Of a DNA stretch of 12,206 nt, positions 6,261 through 12,206 are shown piece after piece. This DNA is from Alkalihalobacillus alcalophilus ATCC 27647 = CGMCC 1.3604 (lineage in GTDB: Bacteria; Bacillota; Bacilli; Bacillales; Bacillaceae_D): the NCBI RefSeq assembly GCF_000292245.2, contig NZ_ALPT02000106.1, positions 1 to 12,206 on the forward strand, given 5' to 3'. The position numbers and the translations under genes are program-made. The notes under the pieces are model-generated. The model did no database searches. It had not been told where the DNA came from and was given only the letters and a program-made list of their open reading frames with translations. Each line of letters starts with the position of its first letter. Positions within the stretch are counted from its first letter, which is position 1.

Positions 6261-6542
6261 ATGACTATTTCGTTTGATTATACCAATGCTTTACCATTTA
6301 TGAAAAAGAGTGAAGTAGAAGGATTAAGTGAATTTGTAAAAGTGACTCATGGAATGCATCATGAAAAGAAAGGTTTGGGCCCTGATTTTCTTGGATGGGT
6401 TGATTTACCATTAACCTATGATAAAGAAGAGTTTTCACGTATAAAACAGGCTGTCAAAAAAATACAAAATCAATCAGATGCTTTGATTGTTATTGTCATA
6501 GGTGGTTCTTATTTTGGTGATGGAACGCCTTTCTTTCTCTAA
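6261..6542 (+). pseudogene. pgi: N-terminal fragment of glucose-6-phosphate isomerase
   Basis: Pgi interconverts fructose 6-phosphate and glucose 6-phosphate and would link HxlB to Zwf. The start is typical of Bacillus Pgi (FDYTNAL...HGMHHEKKGLGPDFLGWVDLP), and the sugar-phosphate loop DALIVIVIGGSYFG at ~72-85 is recognisable. The frame then ends after 93 residues, against ~450 for the family. Just after the break another frame reads MERLSFSNK, resembling the expected 'xIExLxHSFYN' continuation, which suggests a small internal deletion with frame loss. The rest of the gene is missing. The gene follows gnd by 42 bp with only a weak ribosome site. A housekeeping pgi is presumably elsewhere in the genome. 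Confidence 0.85.
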
Positions 6543-6827
6543 CAAATAGATAATACTATAGTATACTGATCCTTGGCTTTGCCTGCAGTGTATGAGTTTA
6601 AGGTGTAAGGCTCGATTTTCATATAGATATATGGGAAAAAATCTAAAAGCAAATTATTTGGACCAGAAAAAGAAAATAATTTTGATTAACACCTTAGGAT
6701 TAGAAAATACAGAAGGAACCAGTGTTCAAGTACTGTTTTTTGTTTTGTGAATCCTAAATATTTCCAAAAAATAATGTAATTATGAATATTATATCGAAAA
6801 CTATTTGCATTTCAAGAAATTGTCTGT
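6543..6827. other. Gene-free, decayed region after the pgi fragment
   Basis: I see no intact gene. A stretch at 6572-6604 reads SLALPAVYEF in one frame and may be a scrap of the Pgi 'VGLLPIAVAGF' segment, but it is too short to be sure. There is a 12-bp palindrome ATACTATAGTAT at 6553-6564, whose overlap TAGTATACTGA also occurs at the hxlA -10. An all-AT 9-bp inverted repeat lies at 6651-6659/6674-6682. No convincing terminator was found. The right part leads into the csp promoter area. Confidence 0.4.
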
Positions 6828-6833
6828 TATTGT
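6805..6833 (+). promoter_or_regulatory. Weak candidate csp promoter
   Basis: TTGCAT (6805-6810), 17 nt, then TATTGT (6828-6833). The match is modest, but a start near 6840 would give a ~120-nt leader, the usual length for Bacillus csp genes. Confidence 0.3.
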
Positions 6834-6887
6834 TAAGAAGAATTATTTTTGTTCGGTTAGAAGAAATAAGTGTTTGATTTTTTCGCC

Positions 6888-6952
6888 TTAGATATCTAAA
6901 TTGAGCAATAATAGTATCAAAATTGTGGAAACGAATTTTCCACGCAGGAGGT
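6888..6952 (+). promoter_or_regulatory. Structured csp 5' leader with hairpin abutting the ribosome site
   Basis: The 12-bp palindrome TTAGATATCTAA lies at 6888-6899. A perfect 7-bp hairpin GTGGAAA-CGAAT-TTTCCAC lies at 6925-6943 and ends 2 nt before the AGGAGGT ribosome site (6946-6952). Long folded leaders are characteristic of cold-shock mRNAs, where temperature or Csp binding changes translation. A regulatory role is likely but is inferred from structure only. Confidence 0.5.
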
Positions 6953-6959
6953 AACATCC

Positions 6960-7160
6960 ATGCAAGAAGGTACAGTAAAATGGTTTAACGCAGAAAAAGG
7001 TTTCGGTTTCATCGAAGTTGAAGGTGGAGATGATGTATTCGTACATTTCTCAGCTATCCAAGGCGAAGGATTTAAATCATTAGACGAAGGTCAAAAAGTA
7101 ACGTTTGATACTGAACAAGGTCAACGTGGACTTCAAGCGACTAACGTAACTAAAGCATAA
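6960..7160 (+). CDS. Cold-shock protein (CspB/CspD type)
   Basis: A 66-residue single cold-shock domain that binds single-stranded RNA/DNA and acts as an RNA chaperone. RNP1 is KGFGFI (13-18) and RNP2 is VFVHF (26-30). The W8, F9, F15, F17 and F27 aromatic binding surface and the TNVTKA ending are intact. The AGGAGGT site lies 7 nt before the ATG. B. subtilis has three very similar copies (cspB, cspC, cspD); sequence alone does not settle which one this matches, so no symbol is given. It has a structured leader, is followed at once by a strong terminator and stands just before the helicase gene dbpA. Confidence 0.96.
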   Translation: MQEGTVKWFNAEKGFGFIEVEGGDDVFVHFSAIQGEGFKSLDEGQKVTFDTEQGQRGLQATNVTKA

Positions 7161-7165
7161 TGACA

Positions 7166-7198
7166 AAAGGGCTCACTTGATGAGCCCTTTTTCTTTTG
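7166..7198 (+). terminator. csp rho-independent terminator
   Basis: A perfect 10-bp stem AAAGGGCTCA (7166-7175)/TGAGCCCTTT (7181-7190) with a 5-nt loop and a T-rich tail, 5 bp after the csp stop. dbpA starts only ~30 bp later with no obvious promoter, so some readthrough into dbpA is possible. Confidence 0.93.
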
Positions 7199-7229
7199 GT
7201 TAAAATAAATAAAGGAAGGAGAGGCAAGG

Positions 7230-8675
7230 ATGAAAAGACATGATTTTAGTCATTTTTTATTATCTAAACCGATTTTAAAGGCCCTTGAATTGATGAAGTT
7301 TCAACAGCCGACTGAGGTTCAGAGTAAGGTGGTCTCTCGAGCTTTAAATGGGGAAGATTTAATTGTTCAATCACAAACCGGTAGTGGAAAGACACTCGCA
7401 TTTGCACTTCCTTTAACGGAAAAAGTGGATTGGACAGAAAACAAACCTCAAGCACTTATTTTAACTCCAACAAGAGAACTAGCGGTTCAGGTAAGAGATG
7501 AGGTCACAAATATCGGGCGTTTAAAAAGAATCAACGCTGTCGCTGTATTTGGTAAGGATTCTTATGTGAAACAGAAAAACTTGCTTAAGCAGAAAACCCA
7601 TATTGTCGTAGGGACGCCAGGGCGAGTGCTAGATCATATTCAAAAAGGGACATTGTTAGTTGAGGACATTAAGCATTTAATCATTGATGAAGCCGATCAA
7701 ATGTTGAGTATGGGTTTTATTGAGGAAATGGAAGCGATTATCGAAAGCTTGCCATCAAAGCGTCAAACGATGGTTTTTTCGGCGACCTATCCAGAAGATA
7801 TTCAAAAGCTTTGTTCGACTTATATGGAAAAACCAGCAATTATTGAAATTCAAGCAGAAGGAATAACAGCTACAAAAATTGAGCATTTCAAAATATATGT
7901 AGATGAGAAGCAAAAGCGTGCTGTTCTTAAGGATGTCCTCATCACCGAAAATCCAGAAAGCTGCATGATTTTTTGTAACACGCAAGTTGAAGTCGATAAA
8001 TTGTATCGTATTCTTAATCAATCGATAAAGTCTCTTGGAAAACTCCATGGTGGAATGGCTCAACGGGACCGGTTTACTATGATTGACCGTTTTCGTAGTG
8101 GTCAATGCCGATATTTAGTTGCGACTGGGGTAGCGGGACGGGGTATCGATGTGGAAAAAGTCTCCTTAGTGATTAATTTTGAAGTGCCGATGGAAGCTGA
8201 AAATTACGTCCATCGTACAGGCAGAACTGGTCGTGCAGGTGAAGCAGGGAAGGCTATTACCTTTGTATCAGATGCTGAGCAGAAGGATTTAGATACAATT
8301 GAACAGTTGATTGGTTTCTCTATTGAAGAAATGCCTGTACCTACTGAAGCGAATGTGCAAAAACAACGGTCCAAATTCCAACAAAAAATGAATGCCACGG
8401 TTGCTCCAAAAGTGGAAAAGTCGGCTCAGCTAAAACAAGAAGTAACAAAGCTCTATTTTAACGGTGGGAAAAAGAAAAAGTTACGTGCGGTTGATTTTGT
8501 TGGAACGATCTCAAAAATCCCAGGGATTAACACAGACGATATTGGTGTGATTTCGATCTTTGATCAAATGACGTATGTGGATATTTTAAATGGGAAAGGT
8601 CTACTTGTTTTACAAGCAATGAAAGAAAGACCTGTTAAAGGAAAGCAATTAAAAGTTCATATAGCAAGAAAATAA
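7230..8675 (+). CDS. dbpA: ATP-dependent RNA helicase DbpA (YxiN type)
   Basis: A DEAD-box helicase that acts in 50S ribosome assembly; its C-terminal domain recognises hairpin 92 of 23S rRNA. Its 481 residues match the B. subtilis YxiN length. Motifs in order: Q-motif PTEVQ (27-31), Walker A SQTGSGKT (48-55), PTREL (80-84), TPGR (129-132), DEAD (153-156), SAT (184-186), motif V ATGVAGRGID (298-307) and motif VI HRTGRTGR (328-335). The DbpA RNA-binding domain fills ~404-481 with KLYFNGGKKKKLRAVDFVG. Motif V is slightly odd: the usual ATDVAARGID has Gly for Asp at 300 and Gly for Ala at 303. The ribosome site GAAGGAGAGG ends 5 nt before the ATG. The neighbouring csp gene fits a shared role in RNA folding in the cold. 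Confidence 0.95.
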   Translation: MKRHDFSHFLLSKPILKALELMKFQQPTEVQSKVVSRALNGEDLIVQSQTGSGKTLAFALPLTEKVDWTENKPQALILTPTRELAVQVRDEVTNIGRLKRINAVAVFGKDSYVKQKNLLKQKTHIVVGTPGRVLDHIQKGTLLVEDIKHLIIDEADQMLSMGFIEEMEAIIESLPSKRQTMVFSATYPEDIQKLCSTYMEKPAIIEIQAEGITATKIEHFKIYVDEKQKRAVLKDVLITENPESCMIFCNTQVEVDKLYRILNQSIKSLGKLHGGMAQRDRFTMIDRFRSGQCRYLVATGVAGRGIDVEKVSLVINFEVPMEAENYVHRTGRTGRAGEAGKAITFVSDAEQKDLDTIEQLIGFSIEEMPVPTEANVQKQRSKFQQKMNATVAPKVEKSAQLKQEVTKLYFNGGKKKKLRAVDFVGTISKIPGINTDDIGVISIFDQMTYVDILNGKGLLVLQAMKERPVKGKQLKVHIARK

Positions 8676-8704
8676 AAAGACGACGGTTGTTTGTCTTTTT
8701 TATT
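8674..8704 (+). terminator. dbpA rho-independent terminator
   Basis: AAAAAGAC (8674-8681) pairs with GTCTTTTT (8693-8700), starting inside the dbpA stop codon. Further weak inner pairing and a T run follow. Confidence 0.8.
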
Positions 8705-8713
8705 TTGTCCAAA

Positions 8714-8744
8714 TGAATGGTTAATGCTCAAGCTGGGAATGTTA
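8714..8744 (+). promoter_or_regulatory. Candidate forespore sigma-G/F promoter for the yfhD-like gene
   Basis: TGAATG (8714-8719), 18 nt, then AATGTTA (8738-8744). The sigma-G consensus is about TGAATA - 17/18 nt - CATnnTA; each element has one mismatch. No good sigma-A pair was seen in this 66-bp gap. This fits a spore-expressed small protein but is a match by eye in a short interval. Confidence 0.45.
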
Positions 8745-8767
8745 AGGGAAAATAAGGAGGGATTAGA

Positions 8768-8956
8768 ATGACAAGAGGACAATCACATAATAACAAACAT
8801 AAAAATAAAGCAAAATTATCTCAAACTCCTAAGCAAGAAAAAGTAAGCGATGGGATTGATGAAGAATACTCTGAAGAATTAGCCGATCATGATGATATTG
8901 AAGCACAAAAACGGGCAGCTGCGGCCGATGAGCGAGCTAATCCAGATAATCATTAA
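8768..8956 (+). CDS. yfhD: YfhD-family small protein
   Basis: A 62-residue, highly hydrophilic protein with no signal or membrane segment: a basic N-terminus (RGQSHNNKHKNKAKL) and an acidic C-terminal half, SDGIDEEYSEELADHDDIE followed by AQKRAAAADERAN. That arrangement, with 'SDGxDxEFSxELADxDDxEAxxRAxAAxxR', is the YfhD family pattern of Bacillus. The function is unknown; the candidate forespore promoter and the small size fit a spore-associated protein. The AAGGAGGG site is well placed before the ATG. The next small gene begins 26 bp later with a similar ribosome site and no terminator between, so they are probably one transcript. Confidence 0.82.
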   Translation: MTRGQSHNNKHKNKAKLSQTPKQEKVSDGIDEEYSEELADHDDIEAQKRAAAADERANPDNH

Positions 8957-8982
8957 AAAAACAAAAGATAAGGAGGGTATTT

Positions 8983-9102
8983 ATGTCAGAGCCAAATCAT
9001 AATCCGAAACAAAACCGCACAAAAAATAAGCAAAAACAAAATAATAAAGAGCCTCATATTTATGATAAGAAATTAAACGGTCCGAATCGACCTGCTGAAT
9101 AA
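8983..9102 (+). CDS. Small basic Asn/Lys/Gln-rich protein, possibly spore-associated (39 aa)
   Basis: A 39-codon gene behind a near-consensus AAGGAGGG site (8970-8977), 5 nt before the ATG. The product MSEPNHNPKQNRTKNKQKQ... ends KKLNGPNRPAE. It has no hydrophobic stretch, no Cys and a strong excess of Lys, Asn and Gln, like many minor small acid-soluble spore or coat proteins. I do not recognise the family with certainty. It follows the yfhD-like gene in the same direction with no terminator, and the pair is closed by a 12-bp terminator. The strong ribosome site, spacing and terminator are the main evidence that it is real. Confidence 0.7.
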   Translation: MSEPNHNPKQNRTKNKQKQNNKEPHIYDKKLNGPNRPAE

Positions 9103-9155
9103 CCGCGAGACGTATATTTTAAAGAAAAGGGCTATCTCAAAACCCTTAAAATAAG

Positions 9156-9191
9156 AAAAGATTCGAGTTTTCGTTTCTCGAATCTTTTTTT
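9156..9191 (+). terminator. Strong rho-independent terminator
   Basis: A perfect 12-bp stem AAAAGATTCGAG (9156-9167)/CTCGAATCTTTT (9177-9188) with a 9-nt loop and a T run. It ends the yfhD-small gene unit. The A run on the left could also allow use from the other strand. Confidence 0.92.
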
Positions 9192-9273
9192 GTGATTTAT
9201 TTTCTTTGAAGGGTTTCCATTACTTTTGTTGAAGGTAATGTTAGAAAAGGATTTGAAGGGTGTGAGGGGAAAC

Positions 9274-9738
9274 ATGGTTCATGCGAAAGAAATTTTGTTG
9301 AATCAATTACTGGCCAATGCCAATGATCGAAGCTGGTATAGTTCTTTTCAGGAGGCGGTAAAAGGACTTTCTGAGAAGGAGGCCTTTTGGAAACCTGATG
9401 AAGACAGTTTTAGCATTGCTGAAATTGTTCAGCATCTTATTTTTTGGAACGAAACTTTACTAGCAAGGTATAAAAACGCTGATTTTAACGCTGTTTCATC
9501 ACCAAAGGATAATATGGATACTTTTTCAGTTGATAAAGGTGTAGAATTTTCTTATCTGAGCGAACAGCTTTTAAATGTTTTGTTACAGTGGCAAAATGTA
9601 TTAACGGAAGAACAACTGGAACTGAAAGTAAATGGTTACCCAGTGGAAGCTAAATGGTGGGCTTTAGTTTCCAATGCAGCAACCCACAATGCCTATCATA
9701 TTGGACAAATCGCCTACATACGGAAGTTAAAAAAGTAG
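9274..9738 (+). CDS. DinB-family putative metal-dependent protein
   Basis: A DinB/YfiT-like four-helix bundle; such proteins bind a divalent metal and some are thiol-dependent transferases, but the substrate here is unknown. From the ATG at 9274 the product has 154 residues. The metal-binding histidine triad is in place: H54 in EIVQHLIFWNE, and H138 and H142 in ATHNAYHIGQIAYIRK near the end. GAGGGG lies ~4 nt before this ATG. The frame is open further upstream (TTG at 9226, ATG at 9238 after GAAGG), adding up to 16 unconserved-looking residues; I prefer 9274 because family members usually start just before this helix, but the start is uncertain. It stands alone between a terminator and a ~150-bp gap. 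Confidence 0.83.
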   Translation: MVHAKEILLNQLLANANDRSWYSSFQEAVKGLSEKEAFWKPDEDSFSIAEIVQHLIFWNETLLARYKNADFNAVSSPKDNMDTFSVDKGVEFSYLSEQLLNVLLQWQNVLTEEQLELKVNGYPVEAKWWALVSNAATHNAYHIGQIAYIRKLKK

Positions 9739-9752
9739 ATGTAAAAGTATGA

Positions 9753-9780
9753 GGTGGAGTTTAGCTTATGGCTAGCCACC
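9753..9780. repeat. Imperfect inverted repeat after the DinB gene
   Basis: GGTGG (9753-9757) pairs with CCACC (9776-9780), with an inner AGC/GCT pairing across an internal loop. No T run follows, so it is at best a weak transcript end for the DinB gene. The rest of the gap has an isolated TATAAT at 9846-9851 that may be the -10 of the next gene, without a clear -35. Confidence 0.35.
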
Positions 9781-9886
9781 CATATCCTTTTATCCGCAAT
9801 TTCCCCTTGAACAATTCCTTTCAAGCAAAACATTCCATAATCCCGTATAATAAGAAAAGAACAGGTAAGAGATAAAAGGTGAAGAG

Positions 9887-10831
9887 ATGCTAGAAGAAAT
9901 GATTTACTTATATATTTTTAATTGTCATGAGGATGAGCTTGAGTTAAGTTTTTTAGAAAAACGTTCCCTTTTTGGTGTAAAAGATAATCGGTTTGTAATG
10001 GAAAGTTCAATAAAAATAGAACCTAGCCGAAGCCCGTTTCTTAAAGCGAGGATAAATGTGGTGGCCAAAGCTAACACCTTAGCTGAACTGAAACAACAGC
10101 TGAATGGGTATCAAGTGTCGAAACAGAGCTTTAAAGTGATCATGTTAAAAAACGATGATTTATCCCTTGAGCAACAGCTTGATTTTCAGAAGAGAAAACA
10201 AATTGAACGGGAAATTGGCCAATTAATCGTCGGACGAGCTGACCTTAAATGTCCGGCAGAAACTTTTGCGGTGATAAAAACCGAAGATGCATGGTATTTT
10301 GGCGAATATACAGAATCGGTACCCGTTTGGCTGAAGCATCAACAAAAGCCACGGATGTATTCAACCGCCTTAAATACAAGAGTAGCAAGGGCCGTCGTGA
10401 ATATTGCGGTACCAAAAATTGAAAAACAAAAGGCCATTGACCCTTGCTGTGGGATTGGAACTGTGATGGTAGAAGCTCTTTCGATGGGCATTCAAATAAG
10501 TGGCAGCGACATTAACCCACTTGCAGCAATCGGAGCGAGGGAAAATATTGCCCATTTCCAACATGAGGCGGAAGTAAAAAAACAAGATATACGAACGATT
10601 GAAGCACACTATGATGTAGCAATTATTGATATGCCCTATAATTTGTGCTCTGTTGTCTCAGAAGAAGAAAAAATAAATATGTTGAGGCAAGCAAGAAAGT
10701 TTACTAAAAGGCTTGTCATTGTAACGGTTGAACCGATAGATACTATTTTAGAAAAGGTTGGATTTTTTATTAAAGATCGTTGCGTTGTAAAAAAGAGTCG
10801 ATTTGAACGTGAAGTACTTGTTTGTGAATAG
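9887..10831 (+). CDS. Putative RNA methyltransferase, THUMP/TRM11-like (UPF0020)
   Basis: A SAM-dependent nucleic acid methyltransferase of the group that includes TRM11 and RlmL-type enzymes; the target is probably the base amine of a guanosine in tRNA or rRNA, but it is not known for this Bacillus family. The 314 residues have a THUMP-like N-terminal region (~1-120), then the catalytic Rossmann domain: motif I DPCCGIGT (185-192), the acidic SDINPLA (207-213) and the motif IV catalytic loop DMPYNL (248-253, a variant of D/N-P-P-Y). A conserved R-x-YS-TALNTRVARAVVN helix precedes motif I, as is usual. AGGTG lies ~5 nt before the ATG at 9887; an ATG at 9899 is an alternative. truA starts 34 bp downstream, suggesting a small RNA-modification operon. 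Confidence 0.85.
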   Translation: MLEEMIYLYIFNCHEDELELSFLEKRSLFGVKDNRFVMESSIKIEPSRSPFLKARINVVAKANTLAELKQQLNGYQVSKQSFKVIMLKNDDLSLEQQLDFQKRKQIEREIGQLIVGRADLKCPAETFAVIKTEDAWYFGEYTESVPVWLKHQQKPRMYSTALNTRVARAVVNIAVPKIEKQKAIDPCCGIGTVMVEALSMGIQISGSDINPLAAIGARENIAHFQHEAEVKKQDIRTIEAHYDVAIIDMPYNLCSVVSEEEKINMLRQARKFTKRLVIVTVEPIDTILEKVGFFIKDRCVVKKSRFEREVLVCE

Positions 10832-10865
10832 AAGTTGTTTGGATAGATAAAGGAGTTTAGCAATT

Positions 10866-11591
10866 ATGAATAATTATAAGTTAACGATTCAATACGATGG
10901 TGGTCGTTATAAAGGCTGGCAACGTTTAGGGAATGGTGAAAATACCATTCAGGCCAAAATTGAGCATGTCGTTAGTGAAATGGCAGGAGTACCGATTGAA
11001 ATTATTGGCAGTGGGCGAACGGATGCGGGAGTGCATGCATTGGCTCAAATTGCAAATTTTAAAATGGAAAAAGAGATGACAGAACAGGCAGTCCAAACGT
11101 ATCTTAATAAATATTTGCCGCAAGACATCGTTGTGACTAATGTTGAGATTGTAGCGGATAGATATCATGCCCGTTTTCATACGACAGAAAAAATGTATTT
11201 ATATAAAATTTGGAATGAGGCTTATACAAACCCATTTATACGCAAATATAGCACACATATTGAAGAACCGTTAGATCTTGAAAAAATGAAAATGGCCGCG
11301 AGTTTTTTTATTGGTGAACATGATTTTACCGCTTTTTCCAATGCTAAATCAAACAAAAAAACAAAAGTTCGCGAAATTTATTCGTTCGAAATTACAAAAG
11401 AAAATGGTTTAATTGAAGTTCGTATTTCTGGAAATGGCTTTTTGTACAATATGGTTAGGAAAATCGTCGGAACTTTAATCGAAGTCGGGTTAGGACGAAT
11501 CGAGGCAGAGGATATCCCAGCCATTATTGAGAAAAAAGAACGAAATCAAACCGGAAGAATGGCAGAAGCAGCCGGGTTGTTTTTAGTTTGA
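10866..11591 (+). CDS. truA: tRNA pseudouridine(38-40) synthase TruA
   Basis: TruA isomerises uridine to pseudouridine at positions 38, 39 and 40 of the tRNA anticodon arm. The 241-residue product is full length. It opens with the typical YKLTIQYDGGRYKGWQR, and the catalytic aspartate is D53 in GSGRTDAGVHALAQ. The second-half motifs FTAFSNAKS and GNGFLYNMVRKIVGTLIEVG are present. The AAAGGAG site lies 10 nt before the ATG. It follows the TRM11-like methyltransferase gene by 34 bp and is ended by a terminator. Here truA is not next to the energy-coupling transporter and ribosomal protein genes where many Bacillus genomes carry it, so it may be a second copy (TruA2); the window cannot decide. 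Confidence 0.95.
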   Translation: MNNYKLTIQYDGGRYKGWQRLGNGENTIQAKIEHVVSEMAGVPIEIIGSGRTDAGVHALAQIANFKMEKEMTEQAVQTYLNKYLPQDIVVTNVEIVADRYHARFHTTEKMYLYKIWNEAYTNPFIRKYSTHIEEPLDLEKMKMAASFFIGEHDFTAFSNAKSNKKTKVREIYSFEITKENGLIEVRISGNGFLYNMVRKIVGTLIEVGLGRIEAEDIPAIIEKKERNQTGRMAEAAGLFLV

Positions 11592-11604
11592 ATTGATAAT
11601 AGTA

Positions 11605-11643
11605 AAATCTCCTTTCCATCTATAAATGGAGGGAGTTTTTTTT
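11605..11643 (+). terminator. truA rho-independent terminator
   Basis: CTCC...TTCCAT (11609-11619) pairs with ATGGAGGGAG (11626-11635), with one bulged T and a wobble pair, followed by eight T. It sits just after truA and just before the tandem repeat array. Confidence 0.82.
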
Positions 11644-11654
11644 GGCTAATATTA

Positions 11655-12206
11655 GGCTCTCAATGAGTCCGAAAGCACATGAATCAAAGCCGGAAAGGGA
11701 ATCATAGAGCAGCAATGATGTCAAAAGCAGATGAATCAAAGCCGGAAAGGGAATCATAGAGCTGGAATGATGTCAAAAGCTAGTGAATTAGAGCCAGAAA
11801 GGGAATCATAGAGCTGCAATGAAGTCAAAAGCAGGTGAATCAAAGCCGGAAAGGGAATCATAGAGCCGCAATGATGCCAAAAGCCATTGAATTAAAGCCG
11901 GAAAGGGAATCATAGAGCTGCAATGATGTCAAAAGCCAGTGAATAAATGCTAGAAAGGGAATCATAGAGCCGCAATGATGTCAAAAGCCAGTGAATTAGA
12001 GCCGGAAAGGGAATCATACGTCCGCAATGAAGTCAAAAGCCGATGAATTAAAGCCAGAAAGAATGATGCCAAAAGCCATTGAATCAGAGCAGCAAAGGGC
12101 ATCATAGCCTCTCTATGAAGTCAAAAGCCGGTGAATCAAAGCCAGAAAGGGAATCATAGAGCCGCAATGATGTCAAAAGCCAGTGAATTAGAGCCGGAAA
12201 GGGAAT
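11655..12206. repeat. 52-bp intergenic tandem repeat array (continues past the window)
   Basis: Marker GAATCATAG recurs every 52 bp: units begin at 11699, 11751, 11803, 11855, 11907, 11959, 12011, 12099 and 12151, with a partial one at 12203. A degenerate partial unit starts near 11655. The unit at 12063-12098 is 36 bp because 16 bp (the GAATCATAG part) is missing. Conserved blocks are AATCATAGAGCCGC, AATGATGTCAAAAGCC and AAAGCCGGAAAGG, three AGCC-centred sub-motifs of ~17 bp. Units are about 85-100% alike. 52 is not a multiple of three and stops occur in every frame on the plus strand, so it is not coding. ATCAT...ATGAT in most units could form a short hairpin. Confidence 0.93.

Noticed and set aside
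6651..6682. 9-bp AT-only inverted repeat as a terminator of the gnd-pgi transcript
   Set aside because: No G-C pairs in the stem and no T run; it would be too weak.
6631..6750. A 39-codon frame in the decayed region after pgi
   Set aside because: No ribosome site, no recognisable family and a low-information AT-rich translation; chance is the simplest explanation.
11655..12206. The tandem repeat as a repeat protein gene or as a second CRISPR array
   Set aside because: The period of 52 is not a multiple of three and stops occur in each unit; there are no unique spacers between conserved repeats.

Overview
The window looks like a low-GC Gram-positive chromosome segment, almost certainly Bacillaceae. 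The AT-rich codon use, strong AGGAGG-type ribosome sites, an HxlR/HxlA/HxlB set very close to that of Bacillus subtilis, a YxiN-like DbpA helicase, a Bacillus-type Csp and a YfhD-family protein all point there. No rRNA or tRNA gene was recognised.

Layout. (1) 12-1166 holds the leader-distal part of a type I-C CRISPR array: 18 repeats of 32 bp and 17 complete spacers. Its last repeat has decayed, so the leader and cas genes should lie to the left, outside the window. (2) 1172-1526 is the wreck of a class I SAM methyltransferase pressed against the array end. (3) 1558-6542 is a formaldehyde/RuMP block: a minus-strand hxlA-hxlB operon, the divergent regulator gene hxlR, then zwf-gnd-pgi on the plus strand. 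Together these enzymes would form the dissimilatory ribulose monophosphate cycle: formaldehyde is fixed to hexulose 6-phosphate, isomerised to fructose 6-phosphate and then glucose 6-phosphate, and oxidised with CO2 release to regenerate ribulose 5-phosphate. zwf carries a one-base frameshift and pgi is cut to its first ~90 codons, so the oxidative arm is decaying while hxlAB, hxlR and gnd are intact. (4) 6541-8701 has a cold-shock protein gene with a structured leader, then the DEAD-box helicase gene dbpA. (5) 8714-9191 holds two small, probably spore-associated genes behind a sigma-G-like promoter, ended by a strong terminator. (6) 9274-11643 has a DinB-family protein, a THUMP/TRM11-like RNA methyltransferase and truA. 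(7) 11655 to the window end is a non-coding 52-bp tandem repeat array that runs off the edge.

The main regulatory observation is a 30-bp element (26/30 identical) found upstream of both hxlA and zwf, pointing towards each promoter. Each copy contains the AAAGT-N4-ACTTT dyad and sits exactly 20 nt from a TATACT -10 box, with no good -35. This is what an HxlR-activated regulon covering both operons would look like. The hxlAB messenger also appears to start at the base of an 8-bp stem enclosing a structured leader.
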